From Oscillospiraceae bacterium (lineage in GTDB: Bacteria > Bacillota > Clostridia > Oscillospirales > Oscillospiraceae), in contig JAFYNQ010000070.1 of the NCBI GenBank assembly GCA_017548065.1, forward strand, positions 1 through 64,000: DNA of 64,000 nucleotides, in the 5' to 3' direction. Below the pieces are notes generated by a model. It saw only the letters and a list, made by a program, of their open reading frames with translations. It made no database searches and was not told where the DNA came from. Positions 34,475-42,700 of this stretch are shown piece after piece (positions within the stretch are counted from its first letter, which is position 1; every line of letters starts with the position of its first letter). Made by a program: the position numbers and the translations under genes.

Positions 34475-34489
34475 TTCTGCAAAGCAGAA
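34475..34489 (+). promoter_or_regulatory. Leader hairpin before the D-amino-acid transaminase gene
   Basis: TTCTGC and GCAGAA pair over AAA, ending 7 bases before the AAAGGAG ribosome site. No T run follows, so it is more likely a leader structure than a terminator. Confidence 0.35.
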
Positions 34490-34508
34490 AAATAAAGGAG
34501 AGCCAATT

Positions 34509-35354
34509 ATGAAAAATCTTGCTTACTACAATGGTAAATTCGGTGAACTGGAAGAGATGTCCATTCCTATGACTGACCGTGTGTGTTATTTCGGTGACGG
34601 TGTGTATGATGCCACCTACAGCCGCAACCACAAGATCTTTGCCCTGGATGAGCATATTGACCGCATCTACAACAGCGCAGCGCTGCTGCGTATTGAGATC
34701 GCCCAGACCAAGGAGGAGATGAAGGCCATCCTGAATGAGATGGTCGCCAAGATGGACACCGGCGAGAACTTCGTTTACTGGCAGGTCACCCGTGGCGGTA
34801 CCGGTCGCCGTAACCATGTGTTCCCCACCGACGGCGCCAAGGCCAACCTGTGGATCACCATTTCCCCCAAGGGCATTGTGGACACCTATAAGAAGATCAA
34901 GCTGATGACCAAGGAGGACACCCGTTTCTTCCATTGCAACATCAAGACTCTGAACCTGATCCCTGCGGTGATCGCATCCCAGGAGGCGCTGGAAAACGGC
35001 TGCGATGAGACGGTTCTGCACCGTGGTGACCGTGTCACCGAGTGCGCACACTCCAATGTGCATATCATCAAGAACGGTGTCTTTGTCACCGCTCCCACTG
35101 ACCACCTGATCCTGCCCGGCATTGCCCGTGCGCACCTGATCAAGGCTTGTAAGAAGCTGGGCATCGGTGTGGATGAGACTCCCTTCACTGTAGAAGAGAT
35201 GATGAATGCAGACGAGGTCATCGTGTCCTCCTCCGGCTCTCTGTGCCTGGCTGCGGAGATCATTGACGGCAAGCCCGTAGGCGGTAAGGCTCCCCAGCTG
35301 CTGAAGGCGCTGCAGGATGAAGTCCTGCGTGAGTTCATGGAGGAGACCAACTGA
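34509..35354 (+). CDS. dat: D-amino-acid transaminase-like aminotransferase class IV
   Basis: A 281-residue PLP enzyme of fold type IV. Catalytic Lys 146 lies in CNIKTLN, Glu 178 in VTECAHSN, and GDGVYDATYSRN (29-40) opens the active site. TRGGTGRRNHVFP (94-106) carries Arg 101 and His 103, matching the carboxylate-trap Arg/His of Bacillus D-amino-acid transaminase rather than branched-chain transaminases. It would transfer amino groups between D-amino acids and 2-oxoglutarate, making or using D-glutamate. Start after AAAGGAG. First gene of the D-glutamate operon; the stop is 2 bases from the next start. A branched-chain or ADC-lyase activity is less likely but possible. Confidence 0.82.
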   Translation: MKNLAYYNGKFGELEEMSIPMTDRVCYFGDGVYDATYSRNHKIFALDEHIDRIYNSAALLRIEIAQTKEEMKAILNEMVAKMDTGENFVYWQVTRGGTGRRNHVFPTDGAKANLWITISPKGIVDTYKKIKLMTKEDTRFFHCNIKTLNLIPAVIASQEALENGCDETVLHRGDRVTECAHSNVHIIKNGVFVTAPTDHLILPGIARAHLIKACKKLGIGVDETPFTVEEMMNADEVIVSSSGSLCLAAEIIDGKPVGGKAPQLLKALQDEVLREFMEETN

Positions 35355-35356
35355 AA

Positions 35357-36424
35357 ATGACACAACAGGAGATCACACTTTTAAATCTTGGTCAGAGTCT
35401 GGACGACCTGGCCAACCTGGATCCCAGAGGCTACGGCGTCTGCAAGATCCTCTATGCCGGTTCCCGTAAGCTGGCAGGCAAGCCTCTTTGTGTCAATGCT
35501 GCGGAAAAGCTGGTAGCAACACTGAAGGAAAACGATATTGTTTACATCCTCACCGGCTTTGTGCTACGCCCCTTCAAGAAGGCAGAGACAGACGGCATTA
35601 TCAGTTCCATGCTGCTGTGCCGTGCCCTGGTAAAGGCTTTCGGTGTAAAGCCCGTGATCATCTGCCCGGAGGAAAACCGCAAGGCAGTGGAAAATATGTC
35701 CGCCTGTGTTGGTCTGCACCTGCGTGAAGACCTGCAGGAGCTGAAGGAGATCCCCGTGTCCATGGGCATGATCACCTTCACCAAGGATGCTGCTGCAGCG
35801 CCTGCCATGGCAGACGAGCTGCTTGCCAAGCTGCCTCCGGCAGCGGTCATCAGCATTGAGGCACCCGGCTGCAACGAGGAGGGCGTTTACCACAATGCTG
35901 TGGGACTGGAAGTCACCGAGCTGGAAGCGAAAATGGATGTGCTGTTTGAAAAGGCCCAGGCGATGGGCATTCTGAATATCGCAATCGGCGATCTCGGCAA
36001 CGAGATCGGTATGGGCGCAATCGCCGAAACCTTGGAGCGTTATATCCCCTACGCAGCCAAGGGCCGCTGCAGCTGCGGCTGTGGCGGCGGCATTGCGGTC
36101 AGGACAAAGGCAGACACCCTGATCACCGCAACGGTTTCCGACTGGGGCTGCTATGCCATGATCGCAGCCATTGCCTACCTGAAGGAAGATCTGGATATCA
36201 TGCATACTGCCGAGCAGGAGAAGGAAGCGCTGACCTGCGGTTGCCGCAGCGGCATGATTGATATGTACGGCTGGCTGATCCCTGCTATTGACGGCTTCGG
36301 ACTGGAGATCCAGATGCCCATTGTGCAGCTGATGCGTGAGATGGTCAAGAGCGCTTTGAGTCTGAAGACCACCTGCAAGACTTGGTTTGAAAAAGTCGAG
36401 GAGTTGAAATTCTTTGAGCAGTAA
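35357..36424 (+). CDS. DUF4392 glutamate cyclase-like protein
   Basis: A 355-residue protein of the DUF4392 family, which forms the C-terminal part of eukaryotic D-glutamate cyclase (DGLUCY). Conserved features are ILTGFVLRPFKKAETDG (64-80), ISIEAPGCNEEGVYHN (166-180), GDLGNEIGMG (211-220) and a Cys-rich SCGCGGG stretch near 240. The predicted reaction is cyclisation of D-glutamate to 5-oxo-D-proline, or opening in reverse. Here it is a free-standing gene, with the DUF1445 half encoded three genes downstream. GGAGGAG upstream of the ATG. The next gene overlaps its end by 11 bases. Confidence 0.85.
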   Translation: MTQQEITLLNLGQSLDDLANLDPRGYGVCKILYAGSRKLAGKPLCVNAAEKLVATLKENDIVYILTGFVLRPFKKAETDGIISSMLLCRALVKAFGVKPVIICPEENRKAVENMSACVGLHLREDLQELKEIPVSMGMITFTKDAAAAPAMADELLAKLPPAAVISIEAPGCNEEGVYHNAVGLEVTELEAKMDVLFEKAQAMGILNIAIGDLGNEIGMGAIAETLERYIPYAAKGRCSCGCGGGIAVRTKADTLITATVSDWGCYAMIAAIAYLKEDLDIMHTAEQEKEALTCGCRSGMIDMYGWLIPAIDGFGLEIQMPIVQLMREMVKSALSLKTTCKTWFEKVEELKFFEQ

Positions 36425-37145
36425 CAAAACAAAGCTGCGCTTTTTGCCCTGCGGTGACAGCGCGGTGACGGTGGAGTTCTCAAAGGAAATGAGCGAAAGC
36501 GTCAACCGACAGATCCGCTACGTGGCGGCAGCGCTCACAGAGGGCGGTGTCAAGGGCATTTCCGAGTGTGTGCCTACCTTCTGCAGCCTTACGGTGTACT
36601 ATGATCCCTTTCGGATCTCCGCAAAGAAGATCCAGAGGAAAATAGAATCTGTCATGGCAGGCTATAAGGAAACGGACGGACAGACAAAGCGCGTGTTTAT
36701 GATCCCTGTGTGCTACCAGGGGGAACATGCGCCGGACCTGGCAGATGTCTGCACCCTTACGGGCCTTACAAAGGAAGAGGTCATCAAGATCCACACCGGA
36801 ACGGATTACCTGATCTATATGCTGGGCTTTTTGCCCGGCTTCCCCTACCTGGGCGGCATGGATAAGCGCATTGAAGCGCCCCGGCTGGACAGCCCCCGTA
36901 CCACCATTCCCGTGGGCGCTGTGGGCATCGGCGGTAAGCAGACGGGTATTTACCCCCTGGCTTCTCCCGGTGGCTGGCGGCTGATCGGCAGAACCCCGGT
37001 GAAGGTCTATGACCCGGAACGGGAGAACCCCATCGTGTACCGTGCAGGTGATTACATCCGATTCTATTCCATCACGGAAGAGGAGTTTGCTGCCATTGCC
37101 GCAAAGGGCGGCAGCGAAATTGAGATGCGGGAGGAGACCACATGA
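36414..37145 (+). CDS. pxpB: 5-oxoprolinase subunit PxpB (KipI-like)
   Basis: A 243-residue subunit of the prokaryotic ATP-dependent 5-oxoprolinase. It begins LRFLPCGDSAVTVEFSKEM and carries IYMLGFLPGFPYLGGMD (about 136-152), GIGGKQTGIYPLASPGGWRLIGRTP, and a terminal PGDYIRF-like segment (YRAGDYIRFYSI). PxpB works with PxpC and PxpA to open 5-oxoproline to glutamate. A TTG start at 36414 is chosen: GAGGAG at 36398-36403 lies 10 bases upstream, and no closer start exists. It overlaps DUF4392 by 11 and pxpC by 4 bases. Confidence 0.92.
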   Translation: MSSNKTKLRFLPCGDSAVTVEFSKEMSESVNRQIRYVAAALTEGGVKGISECVPTFCSLTVYYDPFRISAKKIQRKIESVMAGYKETDGQTKRVFMIPVCYQGEHAPDLADVCTLTGLTKEEVIKIHTGTDYLIYMLGFLPGFPYLGGMDKRIEAPRLDSPRTTIPVGAVGIGGKQTGIYPLASPGGWRLIGRTPVKVYDPERENPIVYRAGDYIRFYSITEEEFAAIAAKGGSEIEMREETT

Positions 37146-38098
37146 CAAACATGAAAGTGCTTGCTCCCGGCCCTCTGTCCACCGTGCAGGATGCCGGTCG
37201 TTTCGGTTATATGAGCACCGGCTTTTCTCCCAGCGGCGCCATGGATCCCACCGCAATGCGTGTGGCAAATCTGCTGGTGGGTAACCTCCCCGGAGAGGGA
37301 GTTATTGAAATGACCATGATGGGCATGACGGTGACCTTTGACGGCACAGCTGTCATCGCCCTTACCGGCGCAGATATGCAGGCGTACTTAAATGACGAAG
37401 AAGACGCCATGCCTACCTACACCGCCATTGAAGTCCATAAAGGCGACACGGTGAAAATGGGCGCTGCCCAAAAGGGCATGCGTGGTTACCTGGCAGTGGC
37501 AGGCGGCTTTGACCTTCCCCTTGTGATGGGAAGCCTCTCCACAAATCTCAAATGCGGTCTCGGCGGCTTTCAGGGCAGAAAGCTGAAAGCCGGCGATGTG
37601 CTGGCGCTGCGCCAGGAGGTTGACCTTGCTATGCTGGGTCAGCGGAAGACGGTTGCGGAAAACAATTATCCCAAGGCAGCCACCGTCCGTGTGGTGCTGG
37701 GCCCCCAGGAGGATTTCTTCACCCAAAAGGGCATTGATACCTTCCTTGGAACCTGGTACACCGTGTCCGGTCAGTCCGACCGCATGGGTGTGCGCCTGGA
37801 GGGAGAGAAGATTGAAAACAAAAACGGCGTGGATATTATTTCCGACGGTATTGCCACCGGCGCTGTGCAGATCCCGGCCTCCGGCACCCCTATTATTATG
37901 ATGGCGGACCGGCAGACCACCGGCGGCTATGCCAAGATCGCCACGGTGATCTCTGCGGATCTGCAGCTTATGGCCCAGGCAGCCCCGGGAACAAGGCTGC
38001 GCTTCGTTGCCGTTTCGGAAAAAGAAGCGGTAAGCTTGAAAAAAGAGGAAGAACACCGGCTGAAGCAGATGGAATACGGCTTCTACAGCGTTCGGTGA
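37142..38098 (+). CDS. pxpC: 5-oxoprolinase subunit PxpC (KipA-like)
   Basis: A 318-residue subunit of 5-oxoprolinase. LAPGPLSTVQDAGRFGYMSTGFSPSGAMDP at 6-35 and YLAVAGGFDLPLVMGS are diagnostic of the biotin-dependent-carboxylase-like/KipA family, as is a SDRMGVRLEG segment near 218. It overlaps pxpB as ATGA. The 5-oxoprolinase complex needs PxpA, B and C, and all three are in this operon. Confidence 0.92.
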   Translation: MTNMKVLAPGPLSTVQDAGRFGYMSTGFSPSGAMDPTAMRVANLLVGNLPGEGVIEMTMMGMTVTFDGTAVIALTGADMQAYLNDEEDAMPTYTAIEVHKGDTVKMGAAQKGMRGYLAVAGGFDLPLVMGSLSTNLKCGLGGFQGRKLKAGDVLALRQEVDLAMLGQRKTVAENNYPKAATVRVVLGPQEDFFTQKGIDTFLGTWYTVSGQSDRMGVRLEGEKIENKNGVDIISDGIATGAVQIPASGTPIIMMADRQTTGGYAKIATVISADLQLMAQAAPGTRLRFVAVSEKEAVSLKKEEEHRLKQMEYGFYSVR

Positions 38099-38114
38099 GC
38101 AATAAGGAGTTTCT

Positions 38115-38900
38115 ATGGATTATGCAAAAATGTCCCCGGCGGAGGTGCGTCAGCTGATCCGTGAGGGAAAAATCACCACACAAACCTCCGGCATGTGTGA
38201 CGGCTATGCCCAGGGTAACCTTTTGGTCCTGCCCATGGAACAGGCTTACGATTTTTTGCTGTTTACTCAGCGTAACCCCAAGTCCTGCCCCGTGCTGGAG
38301 GTAGGCGACGTGGGCAGCCGCCTGGTGAAAAGAATGGCAAACGGTGGCGATATTGCCACGGATATCCCCAAGTACCGTGTGTGGGAAAACGGTGTGATGA
38401 CCGGGGAATATACTGACGTTTCCCACTTGTGGAGAGACGATTTTGTCTATTTCCTCATTGGCTGCTCCTTCTCCTTTGAGGGCGAGCTGCTGGCCGCAAA
38501 TGTGCCGGTGCGCCATATTGAGGAGGGCAAGAATGTGCCCATGTACCTGACCAATATTGAATGCGATCCTGCCGGTATTTTCCACGGCAAGACCGTTGTC
38601 AGTATGCGCCCTATGCCGGCAGACCAGGCAGTGCGTGCTGTGAGCATCACCGCCTCCATGCCTCGTGTCCATGGCGCACCTATCCACATCGGTGACCCCT
38701 CTGTCATCGGTATCAAGGATATCAACAATCCCGACTTTGGCGATGCGGTTACCATCAAAGAGGGCGAGATTCCCGTGTTCTGGTGCTGCGGTGTTACACC
38801 CCAGTCTGTGGTCATGAGCGCAAAGCCGCCCATCGCCATTTCCCATGCGCCGGGTCATATGTTTATTACCGATGTGAAAAATTCTCTTTTGAAGGACTGA
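38115..38900 (+). CDS. DUF1445 (D-glutamate cyclase family) protein
   Basis: A 261-residue protein of the DUF1445/YcsI family, homologous to the N-terminal half of eukaryotic D-glutamate cyclase. Conserved stretches are [17 protein letters not shown] (25-41), [31 protein letters not shown] (about 115-145), [14 protein letters not shown] and [11 protein letters not shown] near the C-terminus. It is expected to cyclise glutamate to 5-oxoproline. Its position between pxpC and pxpA, with DUF4392 upstream, suggests both cyclase-type proteins feed or protect 5-oxoproline flux. Starts 16 bases after pxpC. Confidence 0.87.
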   Translation: MDYAKMSPAEVRQLIREGKITTQTSGMCDGYAQGNLLVLPMEQAYDFLLFTQRNPKSCPVLEVGDVGSRLVKRMANGGDIATDIPKYRVWENGVMTGEYTDVSHLWRDDFVYFLIGCSFSFEGELLAANVPVRHIEEGKNVPMYLTNIECDPAGIFHGKTVVSMRPMPADQAVRAVSITASMPRVHGAPIHIGDPSVIGIKDINNPDFGDAVTIKEGEIPVFWCCGVTPQSVVMSAKPPIAISHAPGHMFITDVKNSLLKD

Positions 38901-38904
38901 TATC

Positions 38905-39675
38905 ATGTACAAGATCGACTTGAACAGCGACCTGGGCGAAAGCTTTGGCGCATATAAGATCGGCTCCGATGCCAACGTGATCCCCCTGATCTCCTCTGCA
39001 AACGTGGCTTGCGGCTTCCATGCCGGTGACCCGGTGGTAATGGCAAAGACCGCAGCGCTTTGCAAGGAAAGCGGCTGCGCCCTGGGCGCACACCCCGGCT
39101 ACCCGGATCTTGTGGGCTTTGGCAGACGTAACCTGGCAGTGTCTCCTGCAGAGGCAAAGGCCATGACTACCTATCAGATCGGCGCACTGGATGCCTTCTG
39201 CAAAGCTGCCGGCATCAAAATGCAGCACGTAAAGCCCCATGGCGCTATGTATAACATGGCAGCCAAGGATGCGGCTCTGGCAAAGGCGATCTGTGAGGCG
39301 ATTTATGAATATGACAAGGACCTGATCCTCATGGGTCTTGCCGGCTCTCAAATGCTGGTGCAGGCAAAGGAAATGGGACTGAAATGTGCTGCCGAGGTCT
39401 TTGCAGACCGTGCCTACGAAGAGGACGGCACATTGGTTGCCCGCAGCAAGCCCGGCTCTATGATTGAGGACGAGGATGAGGCGGTTGCCCGTGTGATCCG
39501 CATGATCAAGGAAGGCAAGGTCACTGCCATTACCGGCAAGGACATTGCCATCACTGCCGACTCCGTCTGTGTACACGGCGACGGCCCCAAGGCACTGGCC
39601 TTTGTGGAAAAACTCCGCAACGCCTTTGCTGCCGAAGGTATTGAAATCGTCCCCCTGACCCAGATCGTAAAGTAA
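38905..39675 (+). CDS. pxpA: 5-oxoprolinase subunit PxpA (LamB/YcsF family)
   Basis: A 256-residue subunit A of 5-oxoprolinase. It begins [41 protein letters not shown], the LamB/YcsF signature, followed by [24 protein letters not shown] (about 110-118) and [13 protein letters not shown]. It is the last gene of the operon and is followed by a strong terminator. Catalyses ATP-dependent opening of 5-oxoproline to glutamate with PxpB and PxpC. Confidence 0.93.
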   Translation: MYKIDLNSDLGESFGAYKIGSDANVIPLISSANVACGFHAGDPVVMAKTAALCKESGCALGAHPGYPDLVGFGRRNLAVSPAEAKAMTTYQIGALDAFCKAAGIKMQHVKPHGAMYNMAAKDAALAKAICEAIYEYDKDLILMGLAGSQMLVQAKEMGLKCAAEVFADRAYEEDGTLVARSKPGSMIEDEDEAVARVIRMIKEGKVTAITGKDIAITADSVCVHGDGPKALAFVEKLRNAFAAEGIEIVPLTQIVK

Positions 39676-39682
39676 AAATTTG

Positions 39683-39718
39683 TCCGGCGCATTCACTGCG
39701 AATGCGCCGGATGTTTTT
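39683..39718 (+). terminator. Intrinsic terminator of the D-glutamate operon
   Basis: TCCGGCGCATTC (39683-39694) and GAATGCGCCGGA (39700-39711) form a perfect 12-pair stem over a 5-base loop, followed by TGTTTTTT. Confidence 0.9.
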
Positions 39719-39720
39719 TG

Positions 39721-39749
39721 TTTACAAAATAATAAAGATTTAGTATAAT
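39721..39749 (+). promoter_or_regulatory. Predicted promoter of the beta-helix protein gene
   Basis: TTTACA (39721-39726), 17-base spacer, TATAAT (39744-39749); 45 bases upstream of the start, with GTGAGG before the ATG. Confidence 0.75.
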
Positions 39750-39794
39750 TGACCCATAATCTGTTCCTGATACTGGGAAAGTGAGGAAATATCT

Positions 39795-42700
39795 ATGAAA
39801 AAGCGCATAATATCCATATTTTTGGTGTTAGCGATGTTGGCATCCATGATGGTGATGCCCACCTATGCTGCGGAAAAAACAGCAGAGAACACCACCAATA
39901 TCGGGGAAGTGTGTCCCTGCGGCTGTGGCAACAAACTGGATGCGGTCAAATGGACACCCTGGAATGTGGCCGGCATTGAAGGTCCTACCAGCGGACACTA
40001 TTACCTGGATGGGGATTACATTCAGGACGGACAGAAGCAAATTATGGCAGGTGACCATGTGGTGCTTGACCTTCGTGGCAATAGTATTACCTCCAAGAGC
40101 TATTCCCGCTTGCTGCTGGTCTATGGTCAGATGCACGTGCTGGATACTGTAGGCGGCGGACGCTTTATGTCCAAGACCTCCGGCGGCGCTTTTGGTGGCG
40201 TGGTTATGGTCTCCACCAACGAAGTGAATGATACTTTGTTTGCGCTGCACTCCGGCACGGTTACACAGGATGCCGATAACAAGGGCAGTCGTCGTGGTGG
40301 CTTAGTCCATCTGTCGGAAACAGCTACCTTCCGCATGACCGGCGGTGTGCTGCTAAACGGCTCTACAGTGATTCCCGGGGACACATATAAAGAACCCGGT
40401 GGCTGTGTGGCAGGCAATAGCGCCAAGTGTACTGTGGAGATTTTGGGCGGTCAGGTCATTGGCGGCGAAAGTGCGACCCATGGTGGCAATATTTACTGTA
40501 TCGGCACAACGATTTTGAAAAACTGCGAGATTATCGGTGGTGTGGCAAAGAAATCCGGCGGTAATATTTTCCAAAACGGCGGTATGATTACCATTGAAAA
40601 CTGCCGCATTACCGATGGCGAGGCACATGACACTTCCTCCGGTGGCGGTAATATTGGTCTGTCCTCCGGCGCAGCGCTGACCGTAAAGGACAGCACGCTC
40701 CACAACGGTTACTCCAACTATCACGGCGGTAACCTGTATATAGGCAACGGCAGCGCCGTTATTGAAAACACCCAAATCACAGCCGGTGTTGCCCGTACCC
40801 GTGGCAATAACGTCTATGGCTCTACCTCTGCCACTGCCATGACCCTTCGGGATTGTGAGTTGCCCGGCGATATCGCCTATGTAGGCAAGGGACTGACACT
40901 GGAGGGCAAGGTGAAGATCGGCCTTCTTAACCATGGCCTGCGACTGAACTTCAGCAGCGACTATGCGGAAATGGCAGATGCAGACGGCCTTACGGAAGGC
41001 TCTGAAATTTACGTGGTGGCAAAGCACACCTTTGCGGCCCCCGGCGCAGATCCGAGCTTCTTCAAGGGAGCAATCCGCACACGCATCGCCCAGTCCGAGG
41101 AGGGCTTGGTGGCAACCTATGCTACCAGCGGTGAAGAAGGCGGCTGCTGCCCTCACTGTAATGAGATCGTTGCCTGGGAAGTTTTCAGCCTGACAGGATC
41201 TTTGAAGGAAACCTGCCTCAACGATTCTTCCACAGATACCAATTCTGCCTGCACCGGCAGACACATGGAGTCGGGTCACTACTACCTGGGTGAAACACAG
41301 ACCTCTTTTGCACAGTATTATGCCGGCGCATCCTATGATCCCGAGGCCTTTGTGGATGTGGTCATTGACACAGCTGGCTATAGCCTTACGGGTACCGGAC
41401 GCATCTTCTATGTGCGCACTGTCAGCGGCAGCACCGGACAGAGCAGTTTGACGATTCTGGACTCCCACGGCGGCAGTAACATCACCGGCCAAGGCGCTGC
41501 CAATCAGCCCGGCGGTGTCATCTACAACGAATCCTCCAAGCTGACGATCTATGACGGCAACTACAAATACAAGCCCGTATCCGGCAGAAATGTTACAGGC
41601 GGCGGTGTTATCCTCAACGGCGACAGCTTAACTGTGCATGGCGGCATTTTTGATGGCAGCCAGTTTGCCTACACCGATCAGTCTACCGCTGACAAGACCT
41701 ATACATACAACGGCGCTGCACTGTACCAGTATAACGGCTCAAAATATGATTTTACCATGACAGCCGGTCGCTTTATTGGCGGTAGGGCACAGTCCGGTGG
41801 TTGCGCTTACTTTGGCGGCAACAATGTGGTAAATATTACCGGCGGTCAGTTCGTAGGTGGTGTTGCTGATAGCGCAGCCGGTGGCAATATCCGTATCTAC
41901 GGTAGCTCCGACTATACGAAGGCAAAATTCAATATGTCCGGCGCATCCATTCGGGACGGCAGAATTGAAGTCACCGGCGCCGGTGGCGGCAATATGAGTC
42001 TGTCTTATGGCACGATCAATATTGCGGATAGCTATATTGAAGGCGGTTATGCTGCTGCCTACGGTGGCAACATTATGGTCGGCACTACGGCAAACATCAC
42101 AGTTAGCAATTGCGTGATTGAAGGCGGTTATGCTGCCGGACAGAGCGGTAATGTGCATCTGTCCTCCACCGGTACGACCACCACCTGGACAGATTGCTCC
42201 TTCCTGAACGGCTCCGCCACCTATGGCGGCAACCTGACCTCCGGCAATGGCTATAACACCTTCTATGGCGGTCAGATCCTCTTTGGTACGGCAAGAACAT
42301 CTTACGGCGGCAATCTGGCAGCCTTGTCCGGTAATGCCTCCGCAACCTCCAAAAACTACACCCGGCTGACGGTGGACGATGCAGGCTATGCACCGCTGCT
42401 GGCAGGCGGCAGCGCCAAGACCTACGGCGGCAATCTGTACGTGGGTGGTGTTACGGATCTGCAGGCGGCAAAAATCGTCGGCGGTAAGGCAGCTACCCTG
42501 GGGCAGGATATGTATGTTACCAAGGGCAGCAATCAAAGCAAGCTGACAGTGGGTGCAGGTGTTACCGGCGATATCTCCATTGGCTTTGCCACTGCGCTCC
42601 TCGGTAGTGAAGTTTACGGTCAGGTCATTGACCGCACCGAATGCACCCAGCTGAATGCCACCATGATCCTGGACGGCGATTATAACGATGCGGTTCTCTG

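Noticed and set aside
36414..36424. Frameshift between DUF4392 and pxpB
   Set aside because: The 11-base overlap simply places a TTG start before the upstream stop; both proteins have full family length.
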